Shown: positions 24,806-34,559, counted from the first letter of the stretch. The stretch is DNA of 64,000 nucleotides from Candidatus Vicinibacter proximus (GCA_016713905.1 JADJOE010000001.1:1-64000); one strand, 5' to 3'. Numbers and translations: made by a program. Notes: generated by a model not told the origin, from the letters alone.

Positions 24806-26383
24806 TTACTTCAACTTCATCTCCCCGGCCATCTTCTTCAAGATAGCGAGGTCTGCATCATCCAGTTTTCCTTTTCTGAAATTCTCAAGAATTTCCGGAT
24901 GTTTTTGGTCAAGTTCGGTATAGAGCAATGTTTCAAAATCTTTCACTCTTTCTACCGGAATATCTTTTAACAAATTGTTCGTTCCAAGGTAAATCAGCGC
25001 CACTTGTTTTTCTACAGTTACCGGAGAATATTGTGGTTGCTTCAATACTTCCACATTGCGTTTTCCTTTGTCAAGTACTGCTTTTGTTGCGGCATCCAGA
25101 TCAGAACCAAATTTAGAAAAAGCTTCCAGTTCGCGATATTGCGCCTGATCGAGTTTCAGGGTTCCGGATACTTTTTTCATGGATTTGATCTGAGCATTAC
25201 CACCCACCCTGGATACAGAGATACCCACGTTGATGGCAGGTCTGATACCAGCGTTGAATAAGTTGGATTCCAAAAAGATCTGTCCGTCGGTAATCGATAT
25301 TACGTTGGTAGGAATATATGCAGAAACGTCACCAGCCTGAGTTTCGATAATTGGTAGTGCAGTTAAGGATCCTCCACCTTTTACGATACCTGCATTCTTC
25401 AGAGAGTCTGGCAGGTCATTCATGTTTCGGGCGATCTCATCGTTGTTGATCACTTTTGCAGCTCTTTCCAACAACCTGGAGTGCAAATAAAATACGTCTC
25501 CCGGATAAGCCTCACGTCCCGGTGGTCTTCTAAGCAATAGAGAAACTTCACGGTATGCAACAGCCTGCTTACTCAGGTCATCATAGATAACCAATGCAGG
25601 GCGTCCGGTATCCCGGAAAAATTCGCCAATCGCAGCACCGGCAAACGGTGCAAAGAATTGCAAAGGAGCCGGATCAGCAGCAGAGGCTGAAACTATCGTA
25701 GTATAAGGCATTGCCCCATATTCTTCTAGAGTACGGGCAACTTTTGCTACCGTCGAAGATTTCTGTCCGGAAGCCACGTAGATGCAATAAACGGGTTCTC
25801 CACGGTCGTAGAATTCTTTTTGATTGATGATGGTGTCAATGGCGATGGCCGTTTTACCGGTTTGGCGGTCGCCAATGATCAATTCCCGCTGGCCACGGCC
25901 AATCGGAATCATGGAGTCAATCGCTTTGATACCGGTTTGTAGTGGTTCATTTACCGGTTGACGGAAGATAACACCCGGAGCTTTTCTCTCCAAAGGCATT
26001 TCATATTTAACACCCGGAATAGGTCCTTTACCATCTATTGGCTGGCCCAATGGATTTACTACCCGGCCTACAAAACCTTCTCCCACCTGTATGGAGGCAA
26101 TTTTAGAAGTTCTTTTTACTCTGGAACCTTCTTTGATTCCGGTCCATGGACCCATGAGTACGACACCCACGTTGTCCTCTTCCAGGTTTAGCACGATGGC
26201 CTGCACACCTGTTTCGAATTCAACCAACTCTCCAGCCTGTGCATTGGTAAGTCCATAAACACGGGCGATACCGTCACCAACGGTGAGTACCGTTCCAATT
26301 TCTTCCAGTTCAGCTGCGGTGTTAACACCTGAAATCTGTTGCTTTAGAATCGCTGATATTTCTTCGGGTCTGATATTTACCAT
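24806..26383 (-). CDS. atpA: ATP synthase F1 alpha subunit
   Basis: Non-catalytic nucleotide-binding subunit of F1. 525 residues. N-terminal beta-barrel (GDGIARVYGLTNAQAGELVE), Walker A GDRQTGKTAIAIDT (about 170-183), Walker B-like ALVIYDDLSKQAVAYREVS, and the family signature PAINVGISVSRVGGNAQIK. 17 bp after atpH, so the cluster is one operon up to this gene. Confidence 0.98.
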   Translation of the reverse strand: MVNIRPEEISAILKQQISGVNTAAELEEIGTVLTVGDGIARVYGLTNAQAGELVEFETGVQAIVLNLEEDNVGVVLMGPWTGIKEGSRVKRTSKIASIQVGEGFVGRVVNPLGQPIDGKGPIPGVKYEMPLERKAPGVIFRQPVNEPLQTGIKAIDSMIPIGRGQRELIIGDRQTGKTAIAIDTIINQKEFYDRGEPVYCIYVASGQKSSTVAKVARTLEEYGAMPYTTIVSASAADPAPLQFFAPFAGAAIGEFFRDTGRPALVIYDDLSKQAVAYREVSLLLRRPPGREAYPGDVFYLHSRLLERAAKVINNDEIARNMNDLPDSLKNAGIVKGGGSLTALPIIETQAGDVSAYIPTNVISITDGQIFLESNLFNAGIRPAINVGISVSRVGGNAQIKSMKKVSGTLKLDQAQYRELEAFSKFGSDLDAATKAVLDKGKRNVEVLKQPQYSPVTVEKQVALIYLGTNNLLKDIPVERVKDFETLLYTELDQKHPEILENFRKGKLDDADLAILKKMAGEMKLK

Positions 26384-26400
26384 GATAAGAATTTTAGTAT

Positions 26401-26970
26401 TTAAGATTTAACCACTAGATTAATGTATGATTTGTCATATAGGTTGGTACGCATTTGATCCAACTGGCGTTTGGCTGTTGAGTCCACTTGCTGGCCGTCC
26501 AATTCAAAGATGATACCTCCGATCAGAGAAGCGTCAATTTTTTGTATAATTTCCAAAGTTTCGCCTGGCTTTAACCAAGGATTGAAACGATTTCTGATCT
26601 CTGTCAACTGAGTCTCTCCCAATGCCTGGGCAGAGGTTACCACTGCAGTACGGATCTTATTGATGTTTTTAAACTGTTGAATAAATTCTGTGCAGATTTG
26701 GGCCAAAAGTGGCTCCCGGCCTTTTGAAATGAGAAGGCTCACAAAGGCATTTGTAAGTTCAGAAATCTTACTGCCAAGAATGATCTTAAAAATCTCCATC
26801 TTTTTGTCCCCATGGATGATTGGACTTTTAAGCATTAAGGCAAAATCACGATTTTCGCAAACCGACTGAATGGTTCTGACATCTTCATGCACCTCATTAA
26901 GTGCAGACTTTTCAGTAGCCAGATCCACTAAGGATTTGGCATATCGTCCGGCAATTTTTGACATTGACAT
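26401..26970 (-). CDS. atpH: ATP synthase F1 delta subunit
   Basis: Peripheral-stalk subunit (OSCP). 189 residues. MSKIAGRYAKSLVDLATEKS at the N-terminal six-helix domain, and LKPGETLEIIQKIDASLIGG IIFELDGQ-type C-terminal strand region. A second ATG two codons in (26964) is an equal candidate start. 6 bp after atpF. Confidence 0.95.
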   Translation of the reverse strand: MSMSKIAGRYAKSLVDLATEKSALNEVHEDVRTIQSVCENRDFALMLKSPIIHGDKKMEIFKIILGSKISELTNAFVSLLISKGREPLLAQICTEFIQQFKNINKIRTAVVTSAQALGETQLTEIRNRFNPWLKPGETLEIIQKIDASLIGGIIFELDGQQVDSTAKRQLDQMRTNLYDKSYINLVVKS

Positions 26971-26976
26971 TTTTTA

Positions 26977-27501
26977 TCAGTTTACTTTGATCTCGTCAAC
27001 CAGTCTTTTGATATAGTCCTGCTGATTTTGGTCTGTTTCCAATTTTTGTCGGATGATTTTCTCAGCAATATCTACTGCCATTACACCCACCTGATTTTTA
27101 ACATCGACCAGGGCAGATTTTTTGGCATTTTCAATATCGTTTTTAGCGTTGACCACAATTCTTTGCGCCTCTTCCTTTGCTTTGTCCCGGGCTTCAGCAA
27201 CAATTTGATTGGCTGACTCCTTGGCATCGCGTAGAATGCGCATTTTCTCTTCACGAGCCTCATTCATGATCTGCTCATTTTCAGATTTCAGTTTTAACAT
27301 CTCCTCTTTTGCATTTTTTGCTGCATTCAAGGAATCCTGAATATCGTTTGCACGACTGTTCAGGGCACTGATGATCGGCTTAAAGGCAAACTTGCCAATA
27401 ATCAACCAAAAAATCAGGAAAATCAGCGTGGACCAGAAAAGCAAACCGAAAGTTGGCTTTATTGGGCTGAAGTCTATTGAAAGTAAGATTAAAGAATCCA
27501 T
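26977..27501 (-). CDS. atpF: ATP synthase F0 b subunit
   Basis: Peripheral stalk. Start taken at ATG 27501 (MDSLILLSIDFSPIKPTFGL) because a single membrane segment (about 18-36) then sits at the N-terminus as in the family; the frame is open to 27543. The rest is a long charged coiled coil (about 45-150) rich in Ala, Glu and Lys, then a delta-binding end (EKIIRQKLETDQNQQDYIKR). 69 bp after atpE. Confidence 0.95.
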   Translation of the reverse strand: MDSLILLSIDFSPIKPTFGLLFWSTLIFLIFWLIIGKFAFKPIISALNSRANDIQDSLNAAKNAKEEMLKLKSENEQIMNEAREEKMRILRDAKESANQIVAEARDKAKEEAQRIVVNAKNDIENAKKSALVDVKNQVGVMAVDIAEKIIRQKLETDQNQQDYIKRLVDEIKVN

Positions 27502-27570
27502 GCTTTTACATTTAAAATCAAAAAGAACAGGTACAGCAACCAACCGTTCTGCACCCTGTTCGTAAAATTT

Positions 27571-27777
27571 TTAAGCTACCAGGTAAGCCAAAAGGATTGC
27601 GATCAAAGCCGCACCTTCTACAAGGGCAGCAGTCAAAATCATGTTGGAACGGATATCGCCAATGGCCTCAGGCTGACGCGCGATTGCATCCAATGCCTTT
27701 CCTCCAATGTTTCCTACTCCGATACCTGCGCCGATCGCTGCAATACCCATACCTAGAGCTACAATTGAACCTGTCAT
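27571..27777 (-). CDS. atpE: ATP synthase F0 c subunit
   Basis: Rotor-ring proteolipid, 68 residues, two transmembrane helices. The polar loop is ARQPE and the ion-binding carboxylate is Glu in AALVEGAALIAIL (residue about 54). The residue after Glu is Gly, not Ser or Thr, and the Na+-type Gln/Ser ligand set is not visible, so proton coupling is likely. Confidence 0.97.
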   Translation of the reverse strand: MTGSIVALGMGIAAIGAGIGVGNIGGKALDAIARQPEAIGDIRSNMILTAALVEGAALIAILLAYLVA

Positions 27778-27802
27778 AAACTTTGTTTTATATAGTTAAA
27801 AA

Positions 27803-29155
27803 TTAATGATGTTCTGCCTCATGTTCATGGTGATGTTCTTCTGTTGCAGCGCCAATATAAGATGCCGTCAAAAGTGTGAACACATAAGCCTGGATGAATG
27901 CCACCAAAAGCTCTATGGCCATCATGAACAAAGAAAGTAAAACCGAACCTATAGCAGCGCCTGAAGCGGCACCAACATTTTCTCCGGATTTACCAATGAT
28001 AAATATCAAACTGACGAAAATAATAATCACGATATGCCCGGCAGTGATGTTGGCAAAAAGCCTGAGCATCAGGGTTACCGGTTTGATAAAAATACCCAGA
28101 ATTTCGATGGGTGTTATCAAGGTTTTGATACCTGCTGGAATCCCCGGCATCCACAGGATGTGTTCCCAATAGTGGCGGTTACCCTTTACATTCACTACGA
28201 TGAAAACGATTAAAGCCAACACCATGGTCACCGCAAGATTTCCGGTTACATTGGCGCCACCAAAAAATGGAATCTGACCAAATAAATTCAAGCCTAGAAT
28301 AAAGAAAAACAAGGAAAGCAACAAGGGCATGTAGCCCACATACTTTGGCCCTATAAACGGTTTGGCTACTTCATCCTGAATGAAAAGTATTATTGGCTCC
28401 ATTAATTTTTGGATGCCTGTTGGCGGAGTACCAGGATTTGCTTTGTATTTGCGCGCCATACCGATAAACATCAGCGACATAAATCCTACCACCAACAACA
28501 TGGCAAATACATTCTTACTGATGGAAAAATCGTAAAAGCCGGTAATGCCTCCTTTGAATAATCCACCATCAGCAGTACTTGCTTTCTCTGTTTGAAAATT
28601 TCTGCCCTGATAAGAAGCATAGATATATTCTTTCTTCCCTCCGGTTTCGTCTTTTACTTCAGTTGAAAATCCCTGAATCTCCACTTCTCCTACTGGAAAT
28701 GTAGGATCAGTAATTCTCATAACCTTCCCTTCATGTAGCACATATCGATCGATAGCTACGTGTCCGGAACCATGGTGCGCATCATCAATGTGAAAACGGC
28801 CTGAAGAAAAAACGGACCATCCGTAAGCAGGTGCGTACAGAATACATGGCAATGGAAAATTCCATGGACCAATGCTGTAAACGTTCAAATCGGATATGTG
28901 GTGGAAAGCAGTCTCCTTCGCATTAAATGGTGCATGTCCGTGGTCACCGGTGGCGTGGTCTGCAGATTCTGCAGGTGCAGTTTGTCCGGAGATCGGTCCG
29001 TGATTATGCCCCTCATGTCCCTCCTGGGATGAACCATGATTATGCTCATGAGCTTCATGCTGGGTAGGTGTTTCAGCACCTACAGGTTGCTGAGCCTCTA
29101 TTCGGCCGAAGCAAAAGAGGACTGATAAAGTTAGGATTTTATATAATTTCTTCAT
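27803..29155 (-). CDS. atpB: ATP synthase F0 a subunit with His-rich N-terminal extension
   Basis: Stator channel subunit. 450 residues, much longer than the about 270 of E. coli. A signal peptide (MKKLYKILTLSVLFCFGRIE) is followed by a His/Glu/Gly-rich stretch (about 30-75, EAHEHNHGSSQEGHEGHNHG) and a soluble domain to about residue 205. Then come the membrane helices with the essential Arg in LMLRLFANITAGH. The C-terminus EEHHHEHEAEHH is again His-rich. Extended a subunits are usual in Bacteroidota; the strength of the His clusters is unusual and could bind Zn or Cu (inference). First gene of the operon; no atpI/atpZ precedes it. Confidence 0.95.
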   Translation of the reverse strand: MKKLYKILTLSVLFCFGRIEAQQPVGAETPTQHEAHEHNHGSSQEGHEGHNHGPISGQTAPAESADHATGDHGHAPFNAKETAFHHISDLNVYSIGPWNFPLPCILYAPAYGWSVFSSGRFHIDDAHHGSGHVAIDRYVLHEGKVMRITDPTFPVGEVEIQGFSTEVKDETGGKKEYIYASYQGRNFQTEKASTADGGLFKGGITGFYDFSISKNVFAMLLVVGFMSLMFIGMARKYKANPGTPPTGIQKLMEPIILFIQDEVAKPFIGPKYVGYMPLLLSLFFFILGLNLFGQIPFFGGANVTGNLAVTMVLALIVFIVVNVKGNRHYWEHILWMPGIPAGIKTLITPIEILGIFIKPVTLMLRLFANITAGHIVIIIFVSLIFIIGKSGENVGAASGAAIGSVLLSLFMMAIELLVAFIQAYVFTLLTASYIGAATEEHHHEHEAEHH

Positions 29156-29536
29156 GGGAAAGACCCTTTGGAAAAACGCTGCAAAGCTAAGCCATCTTAG
29201 CTATTTGAGGAAATCGAATGAAGCCTTATTTGTTAAGAATTTGTTTATTGATACCGATTCTTTAGTGAAAAGAAAACCGGACCGCAAAATCTAATTTTAA
29301 TGGGATTCGATTTGTGAAAAATTGAAATTCATTCAGTCGATCTTCATCATTTTTTAAAAATTTATTCTGTGTTACAATTCCGTCACCAGGCTACTTTTCG
29401 AATTTAGAGAGCAACCACATTTTATTTGCAATTATGTACAATTATTAAATTTATTAGTTATTTTTAATCTTATTTACAAATTATGTACTCAAAAAACTTC
29501 ATAAAACGATTTATTGTATGATCAGTTAAATCGACC
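29156..29536. other. Divergent intergenic region, atpB / lipoprotein gene
   Basis: AT-rich; apart from the -7 element of atpB no repeats, RNA genes or ORFs were recognised. Confidence 0.5.
29182..29189 (-). promoter_or_regulatory. Bacteroidota -7 element of the atp operon
   Basis: Minus strand TAGCTTTG matches TAnnTTTG, 26 bp before the atpB ATG. Confidence 0.5.
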
Positions 29537-30064
29537 ATGATGAATAAGCTTTTCATTTATTTTCTTTTCATTTTACTCTTTTTGACCACTTGTGATTTGT
29601 TGGATGATTCTCCTTGCGGTCCTTCCCTAACCTATGATTTATACTTGTTAGGCTCTGGTGCATTTGATACCGTTGGTGGACAATTCAACAACTACATGGA
29701 AGGTAATAACAGGGTTTTCCAATGGGGAAATCTGGTAGATCATGTTTGTACAGATGAACATGTTAAAACGGAATTTAAGGCTGCACTTCTTGATCCAGAA
29801 CTATCCCCGGATATTCAGGCTAGAGGACGTGTGAGCTGGCAGTTCCTCTTTGAAAAGACTTTCCCATTACAAGTAAATAAACTTGACTTGAAAGGTAACG
29901 GGGAGATAGGTCTAAAAAACGCTTTCCCGGATCTTAATGGCTGGTTCATTCCTACTATTGAGGTTTTCTTTCCTTCAAAAGGAAGTTATTCTTCAGATAC
30001 TGCTTATCTCAAAAAGCATTTGATTTCAATAGAAATTATGTCAAAATATAGAGAGTATAAATGA
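29537..30064 (+). CDS. Putative lipoprotein of unknown function
   Basis: 175 residues. A hydrophobic N-terminus ends in the lipobox FLTTC (Cys at about 19), followed by DLLDD, so it is probably an exported lipoprotein. The mature part holds a few aromatic segments (FNNYMEGNNRVFQWGN, then GRVSWQFLFEKTFPLQV) and two further Cys. No family was recognised. It stands alone between the divergent atp operon and a convergent sigma factor gene. ATG at 29537 or 29540. Confidence 0.6.
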   Translation: MMNKLFIYFLFILLFLTTCDLLDDSPCGPSLTYDLYLLGSGAFDTVGGQFNNYMEGNNRVFQWGNLVDHVCTDEHVKTEFKAALLDPELSPDIQARGRVSWQFLFEKTFPLQVNKLDLKGNGEIGLKNAFPDLNGWFIPTIEVFFPSKGSYSSDTAYLKKHLISIEIMSKYREYK

Positions 30065-30190
30065 AGTAAAACCCATTCTCCAAACCAATTTTAACATTGG
30101 CAAAAACAAATCCTAATGATTGTTGAAAAAGTAACTAACTCCCCACCAAGTAAAATCAATCATTAACTAATTAGCTAATTTTCACATTGC

Positions 30191-30727
30191 CTAATTCTCC
30201 CTAATCGCAATATCCTCATATCCCTTATAGTGTTGGGCGATCATATTTTTGAGGGCTTTACGTGCGAAGAAAATACGGCTTTTCACAGTACCGAGTGGAA
30301 GTTCCAGTTCGTCTGCGATTTCCTGATATTTAAAACCATGGAAATAACGGAGAAAAGGAATTCGCAGTGAATCATCCAGACTTTCAACCATTCCATTCAG
30401 TTCATCCATCATGATGTCTGATTCAGCACTGTTGGAAATGGAATTATTTATGGAGTTGAGATAGTATTGGTTTTCGCTGTTGTCATTTACAATTCCTCCT
30501 TTTACTTTTCGGCGGTAATTGTTAATGAAGATATTCTTCATGATGGTGATTAGCCATGCCTTGAAGTTGGTTCCCGGTTGAAACTTATCTCTGTTGGATA
30601 ATGCCCTGAAGGCAGTTTCCTGATATAGGTCCTTTGCATCTTCTGAATCTCTGGTGAGACTGAAGGCAAAGTTGTGGAGGGTCTGTGACTGCTTATCAAA
30701 AGATGTGTAGAACTCTAACGTCGACAT
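30191..30727 (-). CDS. RNA polymerase sigma factor, ECF subfamily
   Basis: 178 residues. Sigma-70 region 2 (LHNFAFSLTRDSEDAKDLYQ, then FKAWLITIMKNIFINNYRRK) and region 4 (LRIPFLRYFHGFKYQEIADE, then LPLGTVKSRIFFARKALK). This form is widespread in Bacteroidota. No anti-sigma gene is adjacent, so its control is not shown by context. A -7 element stands 16 bp before the start. Confidence 0.92.
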   Translation of the reverse strand: MSTLEFYTSFDKQSQTLHNFAFSLTRDSEDAKDLYQETAFRALSNRDKFQPGTNFKAWLITIMKNIFINNYRRKVKGGIVNDNSENQYYLNSINNSISNSAESDIMMDELNGMVESLDDSLRIPFLRYFHGFKYQEIADELELPLGTVKSRIFFARKALKNMIAQHYKGYEDIAIREN

Positions 30728-30742
30728 GTTGCTAAATTTTTA

Positions 30743-30750
30743 CAAATATA
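30743..30750 (-). promoter_or_regulatory. Bacteroidota -7 element of the ECF sigma gene
   Basis: Minus strand TATATTTG (TAnnTTTG), 16 bp before the ATG at 30727. Confidence 0.45.
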
Positions 30751-30931
30751 TGATTCTGTTTAATTGTTTAGGGTATTTAGTTAAACAAAAAAGTGTTAAG
30801 AAAATATTAATTTACGCAAACTTCCCTATTCAACTGATTTACAATATCCTAATGCATTAGATAATTTCAAATAAATAACCGCTTTCGTTTATTTCAAAAA
30901 ATGAATATTTTCACTATAATATACTACACTT

Positions 30932-32038
30932 TTACTTCTGCGCAATTTTATATGTATAAAATGCCACAAAAGAAAATATTATATTTGGTATCCAAACTGC
31001 CAATAAAGGAGGAATTACCTCATTATTGGCAAATGTGAGTGAAAGTTTGGACAGAAAAATGAACACCACGCCCAAGATTACACCAACGGCCAGATGAAGA
31101 CCAAGACCACCTCTTACCTTTCTTGACGCAATACAGGTACCTATTATTGCCAAAATCAAAGAAGTAAATGGATCTGCCGTTCTACGGTGTTTTTCCACCT
31201 CATAAGGACCAGTGATTCCTGAACCTTTCTCTTTCTCCCGGTCAATAAACTCGCTCAATTCCGGGGTCCTCATCATTTCCTTCCTATTTTTCAGAATGAC
31301 GAAATCCGAAACCAACAAATTCAGCGAAGTATCCACAAACTTACCCTGGTAAACATTAAACTTTTCTGTGCTGTCTTCTAAGGTCCTGATCTCATAATCC
31401 CCCAATGTCCAAATGTGCGGAGGGCCCTTCCAACGTATCGTTCTTGCAGTAAGGATTTGTACCACTCTGGATCCTTCCAACTTCCTCAATTGAAAATTAC
31501 TTCCTGAAGAATCCGAAACATTAAAAAGATAAATAAAAGCTTCTACCTGAGGCTCGACAAACAAGTGCACATTGCGGTCCTTGGAATAAATATTGGAAGT
31601 CTTGATGTAGGTATTCTCAAAATCTTTGAGAATTTTATTGCCTCTTGGCACTACAATGTGATTCCCTACCAAATGCACCAGAGTGAAAAATGATGCTGCT
31701 ATAATGAATGGCCTCAGAAACCTTCTGTAGGAAATTCCTGAACTGAATATGGGAATAATCTCGGTCTGATCAGCCATCCGGGATGTAAAAAATATCACGG
31801 TGATCAGTGAATAAAGGGGGAACAACAGCGAATTAATCCAGGGGATAAAATTGAAGTAGTAATCTCTGGTCACATGCCACCACCCAAGATCTTTGGAAAT
31901 AAATTTTTCTATTCTTTCAGAAACATCAAAAACAACGGCAATAAGGGACAAAATGGCCATGGTAAATATGAATGTCGATACATATTTACGAAGGATATAC
32001 TTATCTAAAATCGACAGGCCTAAGCCTTTTATCCCCAT
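30932..32038 (-). CDS. LptF/LptG-family permease (YjgP/YjgQ)
   Basis: Inner-membrane subunit of the LPS export ABC transporter. 368 residues: three N-terminal TM helices (LDKYILRKYVSTFIFTMAIL; about 50-85; 105-125), a periplasmic beta-jellyroll (about 130-270) and three C-terminal TM helices ending FSFVAFYTYKIAQK. LptF and LptG cannot be told apart here. Its ATG shares one base with the tgt stop (TAATG), so it is co-translated with tgt in the secA-rodA-tgt cluster. Confidence 0.9.
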   Translation of the reverse strand: MGIKGLGLSILDKYILRKYVSTFIFTMAILSLIAVVFDVSERIEKFISKDLGWWHVTRDYYFNFIPWINSLLFPLYSLITVIFFTSRMADQTEIIPIFSSGISYRRFLRPFIIAASFFTLVHLVGNHIVVPRGNKILKDFENTYIKTSNIYSKDRNVHLFVEPQVEAFIYLFNVSDSSGSNFQLRKLEGSRVVQILTARTIRWKGPPHIWTLGDYEIRTLEDSTEKFNVYQGKFVDTSLNLLVSDFVILKNRKEMMRTPELSEFIDREKEKGSGITGPYEVEKHRRTADPFTSLILAIIGTCIASRKVRGGLGLHLAVGVILGVVFIFLSKLSLTFANNEVIPPLLAVWIPNIIFSFVAFYTYKIAQK

Positions 32039-33171
32039 TACAATTTTTGGTTTATGGTGATCAAAATTTCCCTCTTCCAGGAGTCAAAATTATTCAATTG
32101 GATTTGCTTCCGAGCTTCCCTCATCAACCAGGTGTAAAAACTTAAGTTTTGTATGCTGGCGATTTGTGCAGCAAGAATTTCTCCTACCATAAATAAATGG
32201 CGTAGATAAGCTTTACTGTGCAAATTACTGGTCGGAACATCAAGTCCCTCATCAATCATACTGAAATCTGTCTTCCATTTTTGGTTTCTGATATGGATGA
32301 TTCCTTTAGTCGTATAAATTATTCCATGCCTTGCATTTCGTGTAGGTAAAACACAATCAAACATATCGATTCCCTGTGCAATACACTCCAAAAGATTTGC
32401 AGGTGTTCCAACGCCCATCAGATAGCGCGCACTTAAGCGAGGCATAAATTCTGTTGACCAGGCCACCATTCTATAAAGTTCTTCTTGTGGTTCACCGACA
32501 GAAAGTCCACCTATGGCATAAATGGGATTTGGGTATTGACTGTTGAACAAAATGGATTCCTTCCTTAGGTCATCAAATACGGAACCTTGTGCAATGGGAA
32601 CAAATATTTGCTTCTGCCCATATCTGGATTCGGTATTTATAAAATGCTGGATTCCCCGTGTCAGCCAGTCATTAGTAATTCGCAATGATTTCTCTGCATA
32701 TTTCCTGGTACATGGATAAGGTGGACATTCATCTAATGCCATCATGATATCTGAACCAAGTATCCGTTGCGTGTCCACTACGGATTCAGGTGTAAAAATG
32801 TGCTTCGAACCATCTATATGGGATTGGAAGGTAACGCCCTCAGGCCTAATTTTTCTTCGGGCACTCAGGGAGAAAACCTGATATCCTCCACTATCCGTCA
32901 AAATAGGAGCCTGCCAATTCATAAACCTGTGCAGCCCTCCAGCTTCGGAAATCACTTCCAGACCCGGACGCAAATAAAGATGATAGGTGTTTCCAAGTAT
33001 AATTTCCGCTTTTACTACAGAGGAAAGCTCCTGCTGATGGACTGCTTTCACTGTAGCTGATGTTCCGACAGGCATAAAAACGGGTGTATACACAACTCCA
33101 CGATCTGTAAGGATTTCCCCGGTTCTGGCTCTACAGCTGGTATCCTCATGTATTAAATTAAATCCGGTCAT
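32038..33171 (-). CDS. tgt: tRNA-guanine(34) transglycosylase lacking the usual zinc ligands
   Basis: Exchanges G34 for preQ1 in queuosine tRNAs. 377 residues. TIM-barrel motifs are present: LTDSGGYQVFSLS, MALDECPPYPCTRKYAE, IGGLSVGEPQEELYRM and the nucleophile Asp in GIDMFDCVLPTRNARHG. In the C-terminal zinc region, the CxCxxC of other bacterial enzymes is replaced by DVPTSNLHSKAYLRHL and the His of ASIHNL is Gln (ASIQNL), so all four metal ligands appear lost together. The protein may be zinc-free. It overlaps rodA by ATGA and lptF/G by one base. Confidence 0.94.
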   Translation of the reverse strand: MTGFNLIHEDTSCRARTGEILTDRGVVYTPVFMPVGTSATVKAVHQQELSSVVKAEIILGNTYHLYLRPGLEVISEAGGLHRFMNWQAPILTDSGGYQVFSLSARRKIRPEGVTFQSHIDGSKHIFTPESVVDTQRILGSDIMMALDECPPYPCTRKYAEKSLRITNDWLTRGIQHFINTESRYGQKQIFVPIAQGSVFDDLRKESILFNSQYPNPIYAIGGLSVGEPQEELYRMVAWSTEFMPRLSARYLMGVGTPANLLECIAQGIDMFDCVLPTRNARHGIIYTTKGIIHIRNQKWKTDFSMIDEGLDVPTSNLHSKAYLRHLFMVGEILAAQIASIQNLSFYTWLMREARKQIQLNNFDSWKREILITINQKL

Positions 33172-34559
33172 GCAGATCTGGATTGCATCCTGATAAAAAC
33201 ACCCAGCATTAAAGAAAATCCAATCAATGAGGATCCACCTTTGCTGATAAATGGCAATGGGATTCCAATAATTGGAACCAGCCCCATGGTCATGCCGATG
33301 TTTACAAGAACGTGAATAAATAAAAATCCTGCCAGCGACAGACCAAAATAAGAAGCAAACTTATTGGTAATGCGTTCGCTCGTATTCAATATCCGCCAAA
33401 TAAGCACCACAAATAATAATATCACAATGACGCTGCCGAAAAATCCTTGTTCTTCGCCAATCGTACTAAAAATAAAATCGGTGGATTGCTCTGGTACAAA
33501 CTTTAACTTTGTCATGTTTCCATTCATAAATCCTTTTCCCAACATGCCTCCCGATCCAATCGCAACCTTGGATTGCAACAAATTATAAAGGGAACCTCTT
33601 GGATCACATTCAGAAGGCTTAAGCCAAACTTTTATACGTTCCTGTTGGTGCAATTCTAAGCCATTGAAAAGATTGATGGAAAAATAAGAAAATGCATAAA
33701 GCACTGCCACTGCCAACGGTAGAAACAGAGATAATTTTTCCTGTCTGTTCCTCCACAACATGATCAGACTGACGCCCAGGAAACCCAAAGCCACATAAAC
33801 CATATATCCCAATCCGAGAAAATAAAAACAATAAATAAGACTAATTAAAAGTACTGCCAGTAATGCGTAGTGGTATTTGAAAATTTTAAAATTAAACCAA
33901 CTAAACCCGATTGCCGCAAGAATGATAGCCATAATAACCTGTTCCAATGGAAATAAAATGGAAAAAACAAAAGATAAAAAAAGCGATACCGCAGAGATAT
34001 AATAAACAGGATTGAAGCCCTCAATAAAAAGCAATATAAAAAGAGACAAAAAAGTAATGGCTGAACCTGCATCCGGTTGCAACAAAATGAAAAACACTGG
34101 TGCGAAAATGATTCCGACTACAATCCATTGGTAAACTCCGGTTTTTAAATTTACCTTATAATAGGACAAGTAACTGGATACGGCAAGCGTTGTACAAAAC
34201 TTTGCAATTTCAGAAGGCTGGAAAGAAAATCCGCCAATTACAAACCAGGCTCTAGCTCCTTTGATCTCTGAACCAACGAACAGTACTAGCAGCAATAAAA
34301 AAATACTTATACCATAAAAAATGTACGCGAAAGTGTGCCAGAATTTAACATCAATAAATAAGGCTATTATAAATACAGAAAGTGCAATAGCAATGTAAAC
34401 TGTTTGTTTGGTAATCGGAACCGACAGATCTAAAAAATTTGTATCCTCACTGTAGGTATAGGTTGCTGCATAAATACTAAACCAACCTATGATAATCAGG
34501 CTAAGATAAATGCCAATGATCATCCAATCATATTGTGCATTTCTTACCGTTCTTATCAT
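33168..34559 (-). CDS. rodA: Rod shape-determining protein RodA (SEDS glycosyltransferase)
   Basis: Peptidoglycan polymerase of the elongasome, working with PBP2. 463 residues, about ten TM helices. Signature segments are ARAWFVIGGFSFQPSEIAKF, KFVPEQSTDFIFSTIGEEQG and GLVPIIGIPLPFISKGGSS. About 60 residues longer than E. coli RodA because of a hydrophobic insert in the middle (about 195-265). No mreBCD or pbp2 in the window; it overlaps tgt by 4 bp. Confidence 0.94.
   Translation of the reverse strand: MIRTVRNAQYDWMIIGIYLSLIIIGWFSIYAATYTYSEDTNFLDLSVPITKQTVYIAIALSVFIIALFIDVKFWHTFAYIFYGISIFLLLLVLFVGSEIKGARAWFVIGGFSFQPSEIAKFCTTLAVSSYLSYYKVNLKTGVYQWIVVGIIFAPVFFILLQPDAGSAITFLSLFILLFIEGFNPVYYISAVSLFLSFVFSILFPLEQVIMAIILAAIGFSWFNFKIFKYHYALLAVLLISLIYCFYFLGLGYMVYVALGFLGVSLIMLWRNRQEKLSLFLPLAVAVLYAFSYFSINLFNGLELHQQERIKVWLKPSECDPRGSLYNLLQSKVAIGSGGMLGKGFMNGNMTKLKFVPEQSTDFIFSTIGEEQGFFGSVIVILLFVVLIWRILNTSERITNKFASYFGLSLAGFLFIHVLVNIGMTMGLVPIIGIPLPFISKGGSSLIGFSLMLGVFIRMQSRSA

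Noticed and set aside
27571..27777. Sodium-type c ring
   Set aside because: The residue after the essential Glu is Gly and the Na+ ligand set is not visible.
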